Below are positions 1 to 11,300 of a DNA stretch of 64,000 nucleotides, piece by piece; the first letter of the stretch is position 1, and each line of letters begins with the position of its first letter. Source of the DNA: Chondrus crispus (taxonomy: Eukaryota > Rhodophyta > Florideophyceae > Gigartinales > Gigartinaceae); contig NW_005179141.1 in NCBI RefSeq assembly GCF_000350225.1, positions 1 through 64,000 on the forward strand, read 5' to 3'. Made by a program: the position numbers and the translations under genes. The notes under the pieces were generated by a model. That model made no database searches. It was not told where the DNA came from and saw only the letters and a list, made by a program, of their open reading frames with translations.

Positions 1-1018
1 GTGCATTGCGTGGTTTGGTTGGTGGCGGTTGTTGATTTTGTGCGATGGGTTAGTCGATGCATTTGAGGGAGGGGTCGGGAGGTGTGGGTGGGGTGTGCTG
101 CTGATTCCAAGATGAACATACCCTCCTCGGCATATGGTTCTTCGTCTTCGGATGCTGTGTACGGTTGATCTTGGTCATTGTGCTGCGGCGGGATGGGTTC
201 CATGATAGCCCTTGCCTTGGCATACGTTCTCTTGCGTGTTGGTTTTTGGTATTGGCGGAGGGTGGGGTCGCGGCAGTCGATGTCGGCGTGTTGTGGGTGC
301 CTGACGCCTTTTGCCACGTGATGTCGGCAGGGGTTGGGGTGGCAGGGGGCTGGTCAGCGAACAGTGCGTGGGCGTCCTCGTGGGATGGGGCGGTATGTGT
401 GTGGTGCAGCTGCCGTCTGTGGCCAAGGGTTGCTTGGTGTAAATGCTTGACGATATGTGTCGATGCGGTTGTACTTGTGGATGAACTCTTTGACGTCTTT
501 GGGTTGAAGGGCCAATAGCTGTAGTCGGATGTCCGCCGTGGCTGGGTCTTTCTTGAGGCCTTGGATCATATAGTCCACGGTGGTGCTCGGGTTGGCTATC
601 TCTGGGAAGCGCGCGGCGATCATCTGAGCTCGAATGATTCGTGTTTTTGAACGTATTCGGTGAGCGTCTGGCCTGGTGTGAAATGGCATTGCTCGGCGCG
701 TTGCTTGAGGTAGAGATGGTCGCTGACGTTGGTGGTGTCCAGGTGTGCCTTGAGCTTTTGCAAGATATCAAACGGGATCGGTTGTTCGTCTGGCATGAGG
801 AGCTGGTTGATGATATCTGCAGGGAGGTTGGCGATCATCTTGCCTATGATGAGGTGTTTAACTCTTGTGTATGTCTTGAGTTCTTGTTCGCCGTCAGGGG
901 CTGGTGGGTTGCCTTCGAGGTGTTCGATGGCGTCTTGGGTATAGGCTGCCGATCGGATAGCTAGGAGCCATGGTCCATAGTTTGATCGGTCGAGCTTGGG
1001 GATGTCCTTGAGATCCAT
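1..1018 (-). pseudogene. Copia gag and start of protease, decayed
   Basis: Gag of a Ty1/copia retrotransposon, reading leftward from an ATG at 1018 and running off the window. The N-terminus has the copia Gag opening 'KLDRSNYGPWLLAIRSA'. Downstream text such as FPEIANPSTTVDYMIQGL continues in another frame after about 650-690, so at least one frameshift breaks it. At about 81-116 the minus strand reads FILESAAHPTHT, which aligns with the copia protease entry FILDSGAHPSHV of the other copia copy near 37370. The catalytic DSGA has become ESAA, so the protease would be dead. The element is old and non-functional. A primer-binding site and a short LTR lie just upstream. The family differs from the copia element at 35206-40048. 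Confidence 0.75.
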
Positions 1019-1251
1019 GTTTGTGTGGGTCGCTGAAGGGACGGTGGAAAGTTTGAGTGGAGGGGGAATGTGAAGGAGTTCGGGGGAGTGGAGCGGGATG
1101 TTGAATGATGTGGATTCGAAGAGGATTCGACGTGGGCGTGTGTGTGGTCGTTCCTTTCCGGCTGTGTGCGGTGCAGATGCTCGACGGCAGCGGGTGCGTG
1201 TAGCGCGATCCAGTTTGGTTTCAGTCGGTTGTAATGCGTAGTGGTGCGAAA

Positions 1252-1263
1252 CGGGCCATAACC
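1252..1263 (-). other. Copia primer-binding site (initiator tRNA-Met half type)
   Basis: On the minus strand the sequence reads GGTTATGGCCCG directly after the LTR end ...TTCATCA. Copia elements of Drosophila prime from the anticodon arm of initiator tRNA-Met with GGTTATGGGCCCAG, and this site is one base short of that motif. Its position, between a short LTR and the gag ATG, supports the reading. Confidence 0.6.
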
Positions 1264-1384
1264 TGATGAATCGTAATCCTTATGGGGTCGTCTTTACTCG
1301 TCGTCGCCGTCTCGTGGGTCTAAGTACCGCAGATGACAGACTGTAATGCGGACAGTCTGTCCTTGCGGTCCGTCATTTTGTACA
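1264..1384 (-). repeat. Probable short copia 5' LTR
   Basis: About 120 bp on the minus strand from TGTACAAAATG to GATTCATCA, adjoining the primer-binding site. The TG...CA termini and the small size match the 107-bp LTRs of the TRIM at 30975 and the putative 118-bp LTR at 39931. The outer end is uncertain (1384 or 1389), and no 3' LTR is in the window. Confidence 0.45.
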
Positions 1385-1518
1385 CTACACTCGACCCGCG
1401 TATGAAAGGCCTTTGCTAATCCAAGTACCATTTCGAGGCAGTAAGCTCGGCTCTCCTGCCAATGTCAGATTGTATATTCGAAGGAAAAGTCAGATCGCAA
1501 TGCCCCAGGAATGATCTT

Positions 1519-2565
1519 TGTAGTGCAATACGCACCTGGAAAGGGAGGTGAAAAGAAAGGAAAATATTTGAATATGAAAAGTAGTCCGGGTTGGGGGACA
1601 CACGTGTGAATAATTGCACAGTTTTAATTTTTAATTATTTTATTTTATTTAGTTAATTAGTTGGCATTAATTTTGCTGACACTAGATTAGATCTAGGATC
1701 TAGCGCCGCGAGCTACTGTACTGGCTCCGGCGGGGCGATATATGCCTTAGCCCTCTGACCACCAAGTCAGTAAAGGTAACCCGAGTTGCCAGAGTTGAAT
1801 ATCGCCTTGGTCGAAGTCCGTCTTTCCCAAGACGCTTCCTTTTACCACAGATTACGTTATCCTTTGCGCTCGGGAGTTCCCTTTTCTTTTTCCTTTATTT
1901 CCCTATCATCTTCTACTTCTATCTCTATTTTTCCCTTAATTGTGTTCGTTCCACTGGAGTTGGTTGCGACCGATCCGGTGTAGGTGTATTAGCCATCGGG
2001 CAACACGTTGTGTAGCGCTGCTACTGTTTCAAGTTCCGTCGGAAGACTGTTTCAACGACGCCTCCGTCGAAGGTCTTGCTGTACAAGACAGAGTTGGTAC
2101 CACCTACCGCGATTGCGATCGCGCTGGTGACGGTGTTTTTAGCCATCGGGCAACACGTCGGTAGTAGCGTTGCTACACGGTTACGATCCCGTCGGGTAGT
2201 GCTGAACAAGCCCCCGTCGAAGACCTTGAATTATACACAAGGTGCTGAAGACGCTCGTCGAGCAATGGCCTTACAACCCAGCGAACCGCGGTTACATCGT
2301 CGTAGACAGGCCCAACCCGCACTCGTCGAACGCTCAAGTCTTCACAAGTCTCTACCACCATTATCCTTCCGGGCCGGGCATCTTTTCTTACCCCCCCCCC
2401 CGTCGGAGTTGAGCTACCGTGGGCCGCAAGCCCACACAAGGGGAAAGGGAGTCTCGAAGGCTCCGTAGCGCGTCCCATCGGCAGTGGTTGTTGCTGTTGT
2501 TGTTTTTCTTCTTTTTGTTTGACCGTCAGACTGTGTTCGCGGCCTGCCAGGCACATTGCACTACA
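1519..2565 (+). repeat. B1 5' LTR (1047 bp)
   Basis: Begins TGTAGTGCAAT and ends ATTGCACTACA, an 11-bp inverted terminus. It is followed after four bases by the primer-binding site. The same sequence recurs on the minus strand at 34241-35205 and 38296-39479. Inside it, a block starting TAGCCATCGGGCAACACG occurs twice (about 1991 and 2140). The U3 part near 1630-1670 is AT-rich. Confidence 0.9.
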
Positions 2566-2569
2566 AAAG

Positions 2570-2585
2570 TGGTCTCCCGACCTAG
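2570..2585 (+). other. B1 primer-binding site, tRNA-Tyr-like
   Basis: TGGTCTCCCGACCTAG follows the LTR. Its complement would be a tRNA ending CTAGGTCGGGAGACCA: CCA tail, discriminator A, G72 and C61 at the expected positions. Yeast tRNA-Tyr ends in GGGAGACCA, and C1-G72 is typical of eukaryotic tRNA-Tyr. The identity is inferred. The same 16 bases serve A1, A2 and B2. Confidence 0.65.
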
Positions 2586-2729
2586 AATTGTGTCTACAGC
2601 AAACCCGACCTAGAATTGTGTCGACGACAGGTTTGATCTGGAGTTGTACTACGAAAGTGGTCTGGGTAACGGAGTCTCTTTTTCATTTTTGTTTGTAACT
2701 TTTTTTGTGTAGGTTCGCTCGTACGAGCG

Positions 2730-4910
2730 ATGTCGACAAGCCCACCCGGGGACGTCGGTCCCGGGGCGAGTAGGAGCGGATCGGCAAGGGCGTCGAGGAT
2801 CCCGCGAGGTCCTCGCACCCGAAGCCAGGCCAATACGGCCAGGGATGCCGAAGGTCAAGAATCCCCGACGGGGATCGAAACCGACGAGGATAACCTATCC
2901 TACAGATTCGAGAAGATGGGCGAGGAAATTCGCCAAGAGATGACGAAAAATCTCGAGGCTGAATTAGCCCTCGTCCGGAAGCAACTGGAGTTGCAAGCAT
3001 CCGAGTTCCACACCGTTTTAGGAGAGCTATTGGCTTGAGTGGATCTCGTCGAGAAGGAGCGAGTTCATGCGACCGACGGTCTGGAGCCGAAGGTCCTAGC
3101 TTCGTTGAAAATTTCGGTCCAGTACGCAAGGCGCGACGCGAATCAAGCTTTGGAGTCCTTAGGTAAATTTAGAAGCAGTATCGACGACAGGTTCGACCGC
3201 ACCGCTCATCGTCTCAAGGACCTTGAACAGGTCGCCGGGCAAGAGCCGCTCCCCACGGGTCGAGAAGGCGACCGTCGATCGAAGAAGGAAAAGGCCGCGG
3301 TACAGCGGAGTTCCGAGTCGAAGACTTCGAAGAAGAATCTGCGACGCCGGAGCAAGAGTCACGGTAGTGACGAGCCGGAGGGCCAAGACTCAACGGCCGA
3401 ATCGAATGGCCTTTCCGAAGATGGTGACGACGGTTCGTCGAACCATGCCAGCGATTCCGACCATCGTTCAGAGGAAGGAAAAGGAATTTCGCAGGGCAAG
3501 AAACTTACCTCCAGACGGGGTGGAATCACTTCGTCCGCCTCGCGGAGAGACAAGGACGCTGAGCCAGAGGACATCGCAACGCGACGCGGGCCGCGATGGG
3601 AGGATTTGGAGGAGCTGAATCCGACCAACTACCTCTTCAACAAATTACTTTCGTACCGAACGTACCGCTTGCGGAACCCGCAGACATATTTGTCAAGTTC
3701 CCGGCGGACCGCCGTGCGAAAAATCAGGAGAGATATTCCGCCTAAGGTGAAGAAAGATAACACGTTCATAGGTGAGGACGGGGTCCTTGTGTTGGATTTT
3801 TTGGCGAAATTAGTTCAAGAGTTTGATACTCAAGAAATGAACGAGGGGCAAGCGATCCGCTTGTTGCCCGAATTTCTAAGCGGCATCGCCCTAAGACAGT
3901 ACACTTCGGTGTCTCAGAGGGCCGGGTCCCACCACGGAAAGGTATCCGTTTGGCCGGAGGCCGTACAGTGGTTGTTGAGGAGTTTCGCAACCGACGAGGC
4001 GATCCGTCAAGCCGTGCTTGCATTGCCAGAGGTTCAGCAAAGACCGTCTGAAGACGAGATGGAATTTTATATCCGTCTGACGGACGCGAGCAATCGATGT
4101 GGAAACGTATATTCGATGGAAGAACAAATGACGATGTTTATTGAAGGACTCGATTCGAGTATCAAGCCGATGGTATCTCAATACCGACAAGACAATCCGG
4201 ACGTTTCGTTTTTGAGACTAGTTAATTATGCGAAGGCGCATGGCTCGGCGAGCCGCGCTAAGAACAAAAGGTCACGCCGCCGTCCACTTTGCCGAGTCAA
4301 TCTCCGCGTCAGATGAACGCAGTGCGCACGGAAGCAGCGAAAATCATTATGAAGGAGCATTGGTAGCCGAAGGCAATTTTATTGAGCCATCGGAGGGCTA
4401 CGGACACGAGGACTATGGGGACAGCGGGTCGTCAACTTTACCGACGCCCACATACACGACGGAGTCGTTTTCAGAGCCCACGGATCCCGTGATGATGTTT
4501 CGGGGGCGCGGCCACACGCCGGCGCCGCGCATTCCAATGGAAGACAAGGGTACGACGTTTCGAAGGCCAGGCTGGATGGGAAGGCCGCAACGTCAAGGAA
4601 GGCCGCCGGCCCGTGGAGGGCCTAGGCCGCAATATACCGTCAAGACGCACGGATTGGTGTGCTATCATTGTTACGAAAAGGGGCACGCCGCGCTAATGTG
4701 CATTCTTTCCCTCCGGGAAATGCACCGAGTTTTGGAAAATTATGAGGCGTTGTCTCCGATGGAGAGGTTAGGGATACCATCGACGAGTTACCTGAAGGTC
4801 AAGAATTGGTTCGATTCGCAGACGGCGAGCACGCCGAGTGCTTCAACGCCGAGGTCGAACCAACCCTTCAGAGGGCCCGCCGCGGGGCCCGCGCCGTCGG
4901 ATGTGAGAAG
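2730..4910 (+). pseudogene. gag: B1 gag (main part)
   Basis: Structural Gag polyprotein of a gypsy element. Translation from ATG 2730 gives an Arg/Ser-rich, coiled-coil-prone N-terminus. An in-frame TGA at 3036-3038 replaces the Arg codon seen in B2. The frame then stays open from 3039 to 4316 through an acidic, Ser-rich linker and the capsid-like region (about 3590-4220). The nucleocapsid part lies in the +1 frame (4228-4910) and has one CCHC knuckle, CYHCYEKGHAALMC (C-X2-C-X4-H-X4-C). The two frames overlap by 89 bases, and B2 has the same overlap, so this may be a recoding site or a shared lesion. Element A1 inserted just before the gag end; the last codons resume at 18510 and stop at TAG 18532-18534. 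Confidence 0.85.
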
Positions 4911-4915
4911 GATCC
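4911..4915. repeat. Target-site duplication of A1, left copy
   Basis: GATCC immediately before the A1 LTR, repeated at 18510-18514. The uninterrupted B2 copy has the single site as GAACC at the same place, which confirms insertion with a 5-bp duplication. Confidence 0.95.
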
Positions 4916-5534
4916 TGTAGTATAACTACCAAAAGGATTAGATTAGAAATTGGATCCGGCTCTGTAAGGTACGGACCTTACAGAGGGCCTGTACCACACG
5001 TGTAGGGGCGCACGCGCCCCCACGTGTACCATACGTGTACGACGCGTATACAGTCAGCCCTGTCCGCTGACAGTGCCGACTACTGTAGTACCGCATAGTA
5101 CAGTACGTACTGTACTAATTTACGATAGACTAATTGTATATTAAATAACGGAGCGGACCGGCGGCGAAGGGGGAACAAGCACGGTCTTGTCCACGACCTA
5201 CCGCCTAGATCTGACTGCCAGCTTATCCTAAGGAAGCTTCCGTTAGCTACCTTAAGGCGAGACCGAGCACGGGTAGAGGACGCGCGAGCACGCGAGCGAG
5301 CCTAGATCCACCTCCGCCCGTCAGCGCTGGAACGTAACCCAGCGCTGCTCCGGGGCGTCGAGGCGTAGATCGGCCCGCGCGTGTGCGCGTCCTCCCCCCG
5401 ATCCCGCTCTACCACGCTACCCGGGCCCGTGCTCCGGTTTCGTTAGCTGGTCCGACTTCCCCCGTCTTCTCGTACGTACGTGTCTTCCAGGACTAAGCAT
5501 ACACCCCTATCCGTTTAGGGGTGTTTATGCTACA
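4916..5534 (+). repeat. A1 5' LTR (619 bp)
   Basis: Starts TGTAGTATAACTACC and ends GTTTATGCTACA. The U3/R portion is packed with short palindromes, including a perfect 20-bp one at 5097-5116 (AGTACAGTAC mirrored by its complement) and paired CGTGTAC/GTACACG blocks. It matches 17891-18509 and, in reverse, 40656-41274 and 53167-53785. Confidence 0.95.
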
Positions 5535-5535
5535 G

Positions 5536-5551
5536 TGGTCTCCCGACCTAG
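5536..5551 (+). other. A1 primer-binding site, tRNA-Tyr-like
   Basis: TGGTCTCCCGACCTAG, one base after the LTR, identical to the site of family B. See the entry at 2570 for the tRNA fit. Confidence 0.65.
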
Positions 5552-5610
5552 AAGACCCCGAGATCCTTCCGAGAAGACTTTTCTTTTCCTCCTCGTCCGT
5601 ACGCGTCGAG

Positions 5611-8179
5611 ATGAGTCAAGAATACGCCCCCTCGATCCGCTCCGAACCGGCGGATCCGAGGGCGGCCGCTATGCAAGCCCCATCATCGCCGTTCGGCGAC
5701 GGCGACGCTGGTCTCCGAGACCGCGAACCGTCGCCCGAGTCCCCCGAAGGACAAGCGGCTGCGATGTTCGATCGCATAGCTGACTACATCGAGGAAGTCC
5801 GTACTTCGCTCCGTATAGACGTGACGGACGCCGTCTACTCGCGATGTATGGACGAGCTCGGCTCCCTACGTGAAGTGAGGTTCGATCGAGTCAGCCAGTC
5901 CTTGGAGAATCTCCGAGCACTAGTCGACGAGTTACACTCGCGACTGGTGCTCGTCAAAGACTCACGCCTCGCACAGCCCGTACTGCACGGGCAAGGTCGC
6001 CCCACGAGGGCGACCTCGACGAGACGTCCCGACGATCGACCGTCCCCGTCAGCAGAACAGTTGGGTGCGTTCGCGCACCTCTCCGCCAAGCTCAACGCTA
6101 CGCGACAGCGTGCTCGTGACATGGAACGGACCATGGCCGCAAGGCTGCCCGGTGCCCCCACGAGAGGGCCCGGCGGTGCCGTACCTCCGAGCGCCGTCGC
6201 TCCGGAAGGTTGGCGTTCGACGGGCGCCGACACTAGTCGGACTGCGGAAGGAAGCCGTCCTCCGATGGGTGCGAATCTTGCGTCCGAGACCCAAGCATTG
6301 CCGCCTATCCCCGGAAGTAGGCGGCAAATGGACCGCGTATCGTACGCGGACGAACAGGACCGTGGAGGAGCCGCCCGCGGATCCGGAGAACCGATGTTCT
6401 CCGTCGATCCCCGCTGGGGCGGCTACCCGCCGGCGAGTTACACCGATCATCCAGGTCCGGTAGTCGTCCGTACGCTACCGGTTACCTCCTTCGGCACGCT
6501 GGGTCCCGCTGAACCCGGGCTCGAGCCGGTACATACGATGATCCAAGAGTTTAGCGCCGTTGCTGACTATCGTATGTACCGCTTGGATAACACCTCGAGG
6601 CTCGTTACCTCGGGTGACGCGGGACGGATCGCGAAGTACGTCCAACGCTGTCGTGGGATCCGTCCCACGATGAGGAGCTTTGACGGAACGGACCCGATCG
6701 AGCTGCTGCCGTTCTTGAAGGATATTTGGATAACCTTCAACTCGCAACACCTGACCGAAGGTGTTGCGGTGAGAGTCCTCGCGCACTTCCTCGAGCGCGA
6801 CGCGGAGCGCCTGTATACGAGTTATACGATGCGTGGCCTCCGCGCCGGCCAGCTCCATGACGACGTGAGCTGGCCGGGGCTCGTGAATCAATTCTTGAAA
6901 CGCTACCTCACGGACGACGTGTTAGGTGAAGCGTACGACGCTGTCGCTACGGCGCGACAGCAATCGCATGAGACGGAAGCACGTTTGCTGACCGACTCGA
7001 GACTGCCGCGTTCCGATGCACGGCAGTCTTCTCCGAACAGTCCCTCGCGCATTACTTCTTGCGGGGACTTGCACCGGCAACCCGTGCCGCAGTATCCGAA
7101 ACCGTGCAAAGGCTGCCAGGCAGTCAGAAGACCGATCTCCCGACCATCCGCCGTATCGCCACGGCGGAAGGTACGACGTACCGCGCTCGGCGCGGTTTAC
7201 CTCTGCCGGATCCGAAACCGGCAGGGAGGGCTGGCAGGACTACGAAGTCCGCCGCCACAAGTTCGCCCGCCTCGACCCTCCATATCGGGGAGGATGAGTG
7301 GCAGGCCGGCCCTGTCCTCATTAGGCAGGGAACAGGGCCCGTGCGGGCACGAACCCGCTCACCGATGTTGACCGGAACTACATCGAGTTACGCGACCGCG
7401 TTCGCGACCACTCCAAGAGTGGCAAGGGGTACGGACCCCCGGGTCGCAGAGCTCGACATATCGAACCGAGATGCAGGAGGCGAAGCGCCTCGCGTGCCCC
7501 TCCTCACCGATGAGGAGGCGCGGCACGCGACGACCTTCGCCTCAACGGACGGCAGCGCGTACGTGTGCTGGCTATGCCGTACGTACGGGCATGCCATGTA
7601 CGCGTGCCCGTTCCTGTCGCCGAAACAACGAATGTTCACGGCGTACAGGAACTAGCGCTACCAGATGGAGACGCGCCCCGGTGCGCGTAATCTCCTCCGG
7701 CAAGCGGCAGGCGAGGGCCGTCCCCCGCGTCAAGGTTTCCCGAACCGATCGGTTGGGGGCGCGCGCTTCACCCCCTGTGGAGACGGGTACAGTCGTAACG
7801 AAGTCGATCGTCGGGATGGACCCGCCTACCGGCAGGCGGACACAAGGTACCCCCGACAAGGAGAAAGCAGTGACCGAGACCGCTCTCGGTTACCCTAACA
7901 GGTACAAAATGCGATAATGTACCTGCAAGACTGGGTAGGGGATCCTTACCCCCTACCCACGGAGGGTCACGAAGGAGAGCCGACTCGCTTCGTCCCCCAT
8001 ATCCTGCGACGACCGGACGCCGGAGGTCAAGGCCCGGAAGTACCCGAGTACTTCGCCAAGGCTGCCGAGCCGCAGGGGAGGAATAGTCCCGACCCACGCG
8101 GCCGGCCACCCGGAGAAGACCTAGCCGACGATAGCCAGGGGGTAGCTCCGATAGCACCGGTAGTTCGAAAAAAGGGTAA
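5611..8179 (+). pseudogene. gag: A1 gag, broken
   Basis: Counterpart of the intact A2 gag (856 aa), starting at ATG 5611 (MSQEYAPS). The first 450 codons are open and include the capsid-like segment (about 6490-6960). A frameshift near 6975-7000 moves the reading frame. It then continues through the CCHC knuckle CWLCRTYGHAMYAC to a TAG at 7653-7655 and a TAA at 7896-7898. A further 1-base loss near 8147 precedes the ancestral stop TAA 8177-8179. That stop sits next to the A6 run (8168-8173) proposed to drive frameshifting into pol. The product is inactive. Confidence 0.9.
8168..8179 (+). promoter_or_regulatory. Putative -1 frameshift site at gag-pol joint (A1)
   Basis: AAAAAAGGGTAA: a six-A run followed by Gly and the gag stop. 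From here the -1 frame has no stop up to the pol ATG at 8320 and beyond. The same site is present in A2 at 50520-50531. It is not a perfect X-XXY-YYZ heptamer in the gag frame, so slippage efficiency is unknown. Confidence 0.5.
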
Positions 8180-8319
8180 AGACGGTTACGTACACGCGGT
8201 CGCGGGAGCCGTCTTGTCCCCATGAACTCGACCGGTCCCCACGTGCTCGCCTAGGTCACGGGGGGTATTGTCCGATAATACACCCCTCGCCACCGGAAGC
8301 GAGCACGGTAGCCCCTGGA

Positions 8320-11300
8320 ATGCCGATACAGGGGGGAGTGAACGTCGGGGCCTCCGTAAGCCCGACGTTAGGAGAGGACAGCACCGGGACTCCCGTAGTA
8401 CCGGTGATGGGTAATGAAAAGGACGAGAGTACCGACGACCGAAAAGAACCGGTCGACCTCTACACTCCTGTGAGGCCAAGGGAGCCGACGAAATGTCCGC
8501 CACGTACGGACTCAAGCCCCCGAGGGGGCGTCGCTGAGACCCGGACGCCCCACGACTCGGGCAGAAGGAAACGCAGGAGGGGCCAGAACCGAAGGCGACG
8601 ACCTCGGCGGAACGATCTCGTCGGACGGGTCGCGCCTAAGATGGTCGACGGCATCGTATGCTTCATGACGTCCAAGATATATAACGTCCTTGGCTCCGTG
8701 GCCACCGAAGGTGACGCGTTCAAGCCCCACACGGTCGCCGTCGATACGTGTTCGGGCTACAACTTAGTGAGGAAGGCCGACCTCCCTCCCGACTGGGCCC
8801 GCTTCGTAATACGGGACGCGCCATTACCCCGACTGGCTGGCGCGAACAGTAACCCGCTTCGACTTACGGCAGTCGTCCGCCTTGCAGTCCGTTTGCGGAA
8901 CACGACGTTCCGTATACCGTTCGTGGTGGCGGAACAGCTTGCCGTTCCCGTTCTTCTCGGCACGGCTTTCATCGATACCCACGTACGTAGCATCGACATC
9001 GACGGACAGAAGCTCGACACGGTGGCTCCGTGGCCATCGTCGACGGAAAGGGGGAGCCGACTCCCCCTACAAGGCGACACGGACGCCGAACGAGCCGGCC
9101 GGATGTACGGGATGAGGCCCCGCAGGCGATCCGAATCGCCCGCTGGGTTACCATCCCCGCGATGTCGCAAGCCCGAGTGCGCGTCACCACCGCGGGGAGG
9201 GGCCTCGTGTTCCTGAAACCAAAGCCCTCACTCCAATACCGACATGGAGTGAGGTTGACAAATGGTGTCGACGAGGTTCTGCCGAATCAGACCTTCGACG
9301 TCATCGTCGCGAACTTTTCGCGACGGGAAAGGCGGCTTCCGAAGCACACCGTCGTGGGATACGCGAAGCGCAACCCCCTTGCGATCCTCACGCCCGAACA
9401 GAGGGTTGCCGAGGGGATCGCACACGCGCTACACCTGACCGACTTGACCGATCAAGTCGGGAAGGCCGGAACTGGACGACCGAGCTCCGACGAGCGGACG
9501 ACCGTCGTGAAGAAAGGGGTGGTCACGGACGAACGGCCACCTCAAGACCAACCGACGGCGGGGAGTACTGTACCCCCGCAGAAGAAGGATCCCGAAAATC
9601 CACCGATAGATTGGGAAAAAGAAATCGACTTGTCATACATCGACGACGACAAGCTCCGTGGCCATGTACTCGAGATGCTCCGTAAGCACTCGAGCTTGTG
9701 GCGCGGTGCGCTCGGAACTATACGAGCGACGGAACAATGCATTCCTCTCGAACCGGGAACGAAGCCGATACGTTCGATGCCCTACCGTAAGGGGCCCGCG
9801 ATGCGCGAAATGGTCGCGAAGGAGGTCAACAAGATGTTGAACGCAGGGGTTATCGAACCCGCGAGCACCGAGTGGGCGTCCCCGGTAGTGCTCGTACCGA
9901 AGAAAGACGGATCTCTTCGGTTCTGCGTGGACTACCGGCGTCTCAACGCGAAGACAGCATCGGATTCGTATCCGCTGCCTCGGATGGACGACTGCATCGA
10001 CTCGCTTGGAGACGCAGCCGTCTTCACCACGTTGGACTGCAATTCCGTTTATTGGCAGATCTCGGTCGCTCCGGAAGACCTGGATAAGACCACGTTTACT
10101 TCGCACATGGGCACGTTTCGCCACTTGCGCATGCCGTTCGGACTAAAAGGTGCACCGGCCACCTTCCAACGCGCACTCGACATCATCCTATCTGGCGTAC
10201 GTTGGCAAATATGCCTCGTGTACCTGGATGATGTCATCGTGTTCTCACGTACGCACGGAGAACACGCGAAGCATCTCGACATTGTCTTGAGCTTGCTGCG
10301 GAGTGCCGGAATCTCCCTCAAGCTCAAGAAGTGTAGCTTCTTTCAACCGAAGGTACACTACCTGGGGCACGTCATTTCCCCAGGTAAGTTAAGTGTGGCC
10401 GATACGGCGGCCGACGCCTTCAAGACCTTTACATTCCCGAGGACGCTGACGCAAGTGCGCTCGTTCCTCGGGGCGTGCAACGTATACCGCCTATTCGTTA
10501 AGGGGTTCGCCAAGATAGCCCGTCCTCTGACCGACATGACGCGTAAGGATTCGGATCCTGACTTCTACAACCCTACGGAGGCGCAACGGGAGGCTTTCGA
10601 GAACCTCAAGAAGTCCATGATCGCTCCGCCGATCCTCGCCCTTCCGCGGTACGGCCGTCCGTACATGATCGACACGGATGCAAGCGCCTACCAGTTGAGC
10701 TGCACGTTTCTCCAAGAGCACGACCAGCCAAACGATTGGCGCCCCGTAGGCTACTGGTCCTACTCGCTGAACGACAGCGAGCGCAACTACAGCGCCACGG
10801 AACGCGAGTGCTTCGCCGTAGTGTGGGCCGTCCGCACACTACGGCCGTACGTTGAAGGCACGAAGTTCACCGTCCGGACCGATCACGACGCGCTGAGGTG
10901 GCTCATGTCCCTCACGGAGAGTTCCGGAAGGCTCATCCGGTGGCGGCTACGTCTGGCTGAATACGATTTCACCATCCAATACCGCCCCGGGCGCGTGCAC
11001 CAAGTACCGGACGCCTTGTCACGCCTCGTGTCGCCAAGAGTCGCCGGCGACCGCCGCCCGGCCATCGAAGTGGATGACGACATCCCCACCTTCGACGCGG
11101 GTACGACCGTTCGAGACGTATCGAACGAGCTCGCGGTCCACGTCTGTATCAAAAATTGCGACCACGAGGTCGAACACGTCTTCGCGACGACGCGAAGCCA
11201 AGCTGGGCCACGAAGAAGGCCGCGCGTCCGAACGCGCGACGAACCAAGGGGCGACGACGAAGCCCCCGTTCTTCAAGGACCCAGTCCGTTCTGGGAGGAG

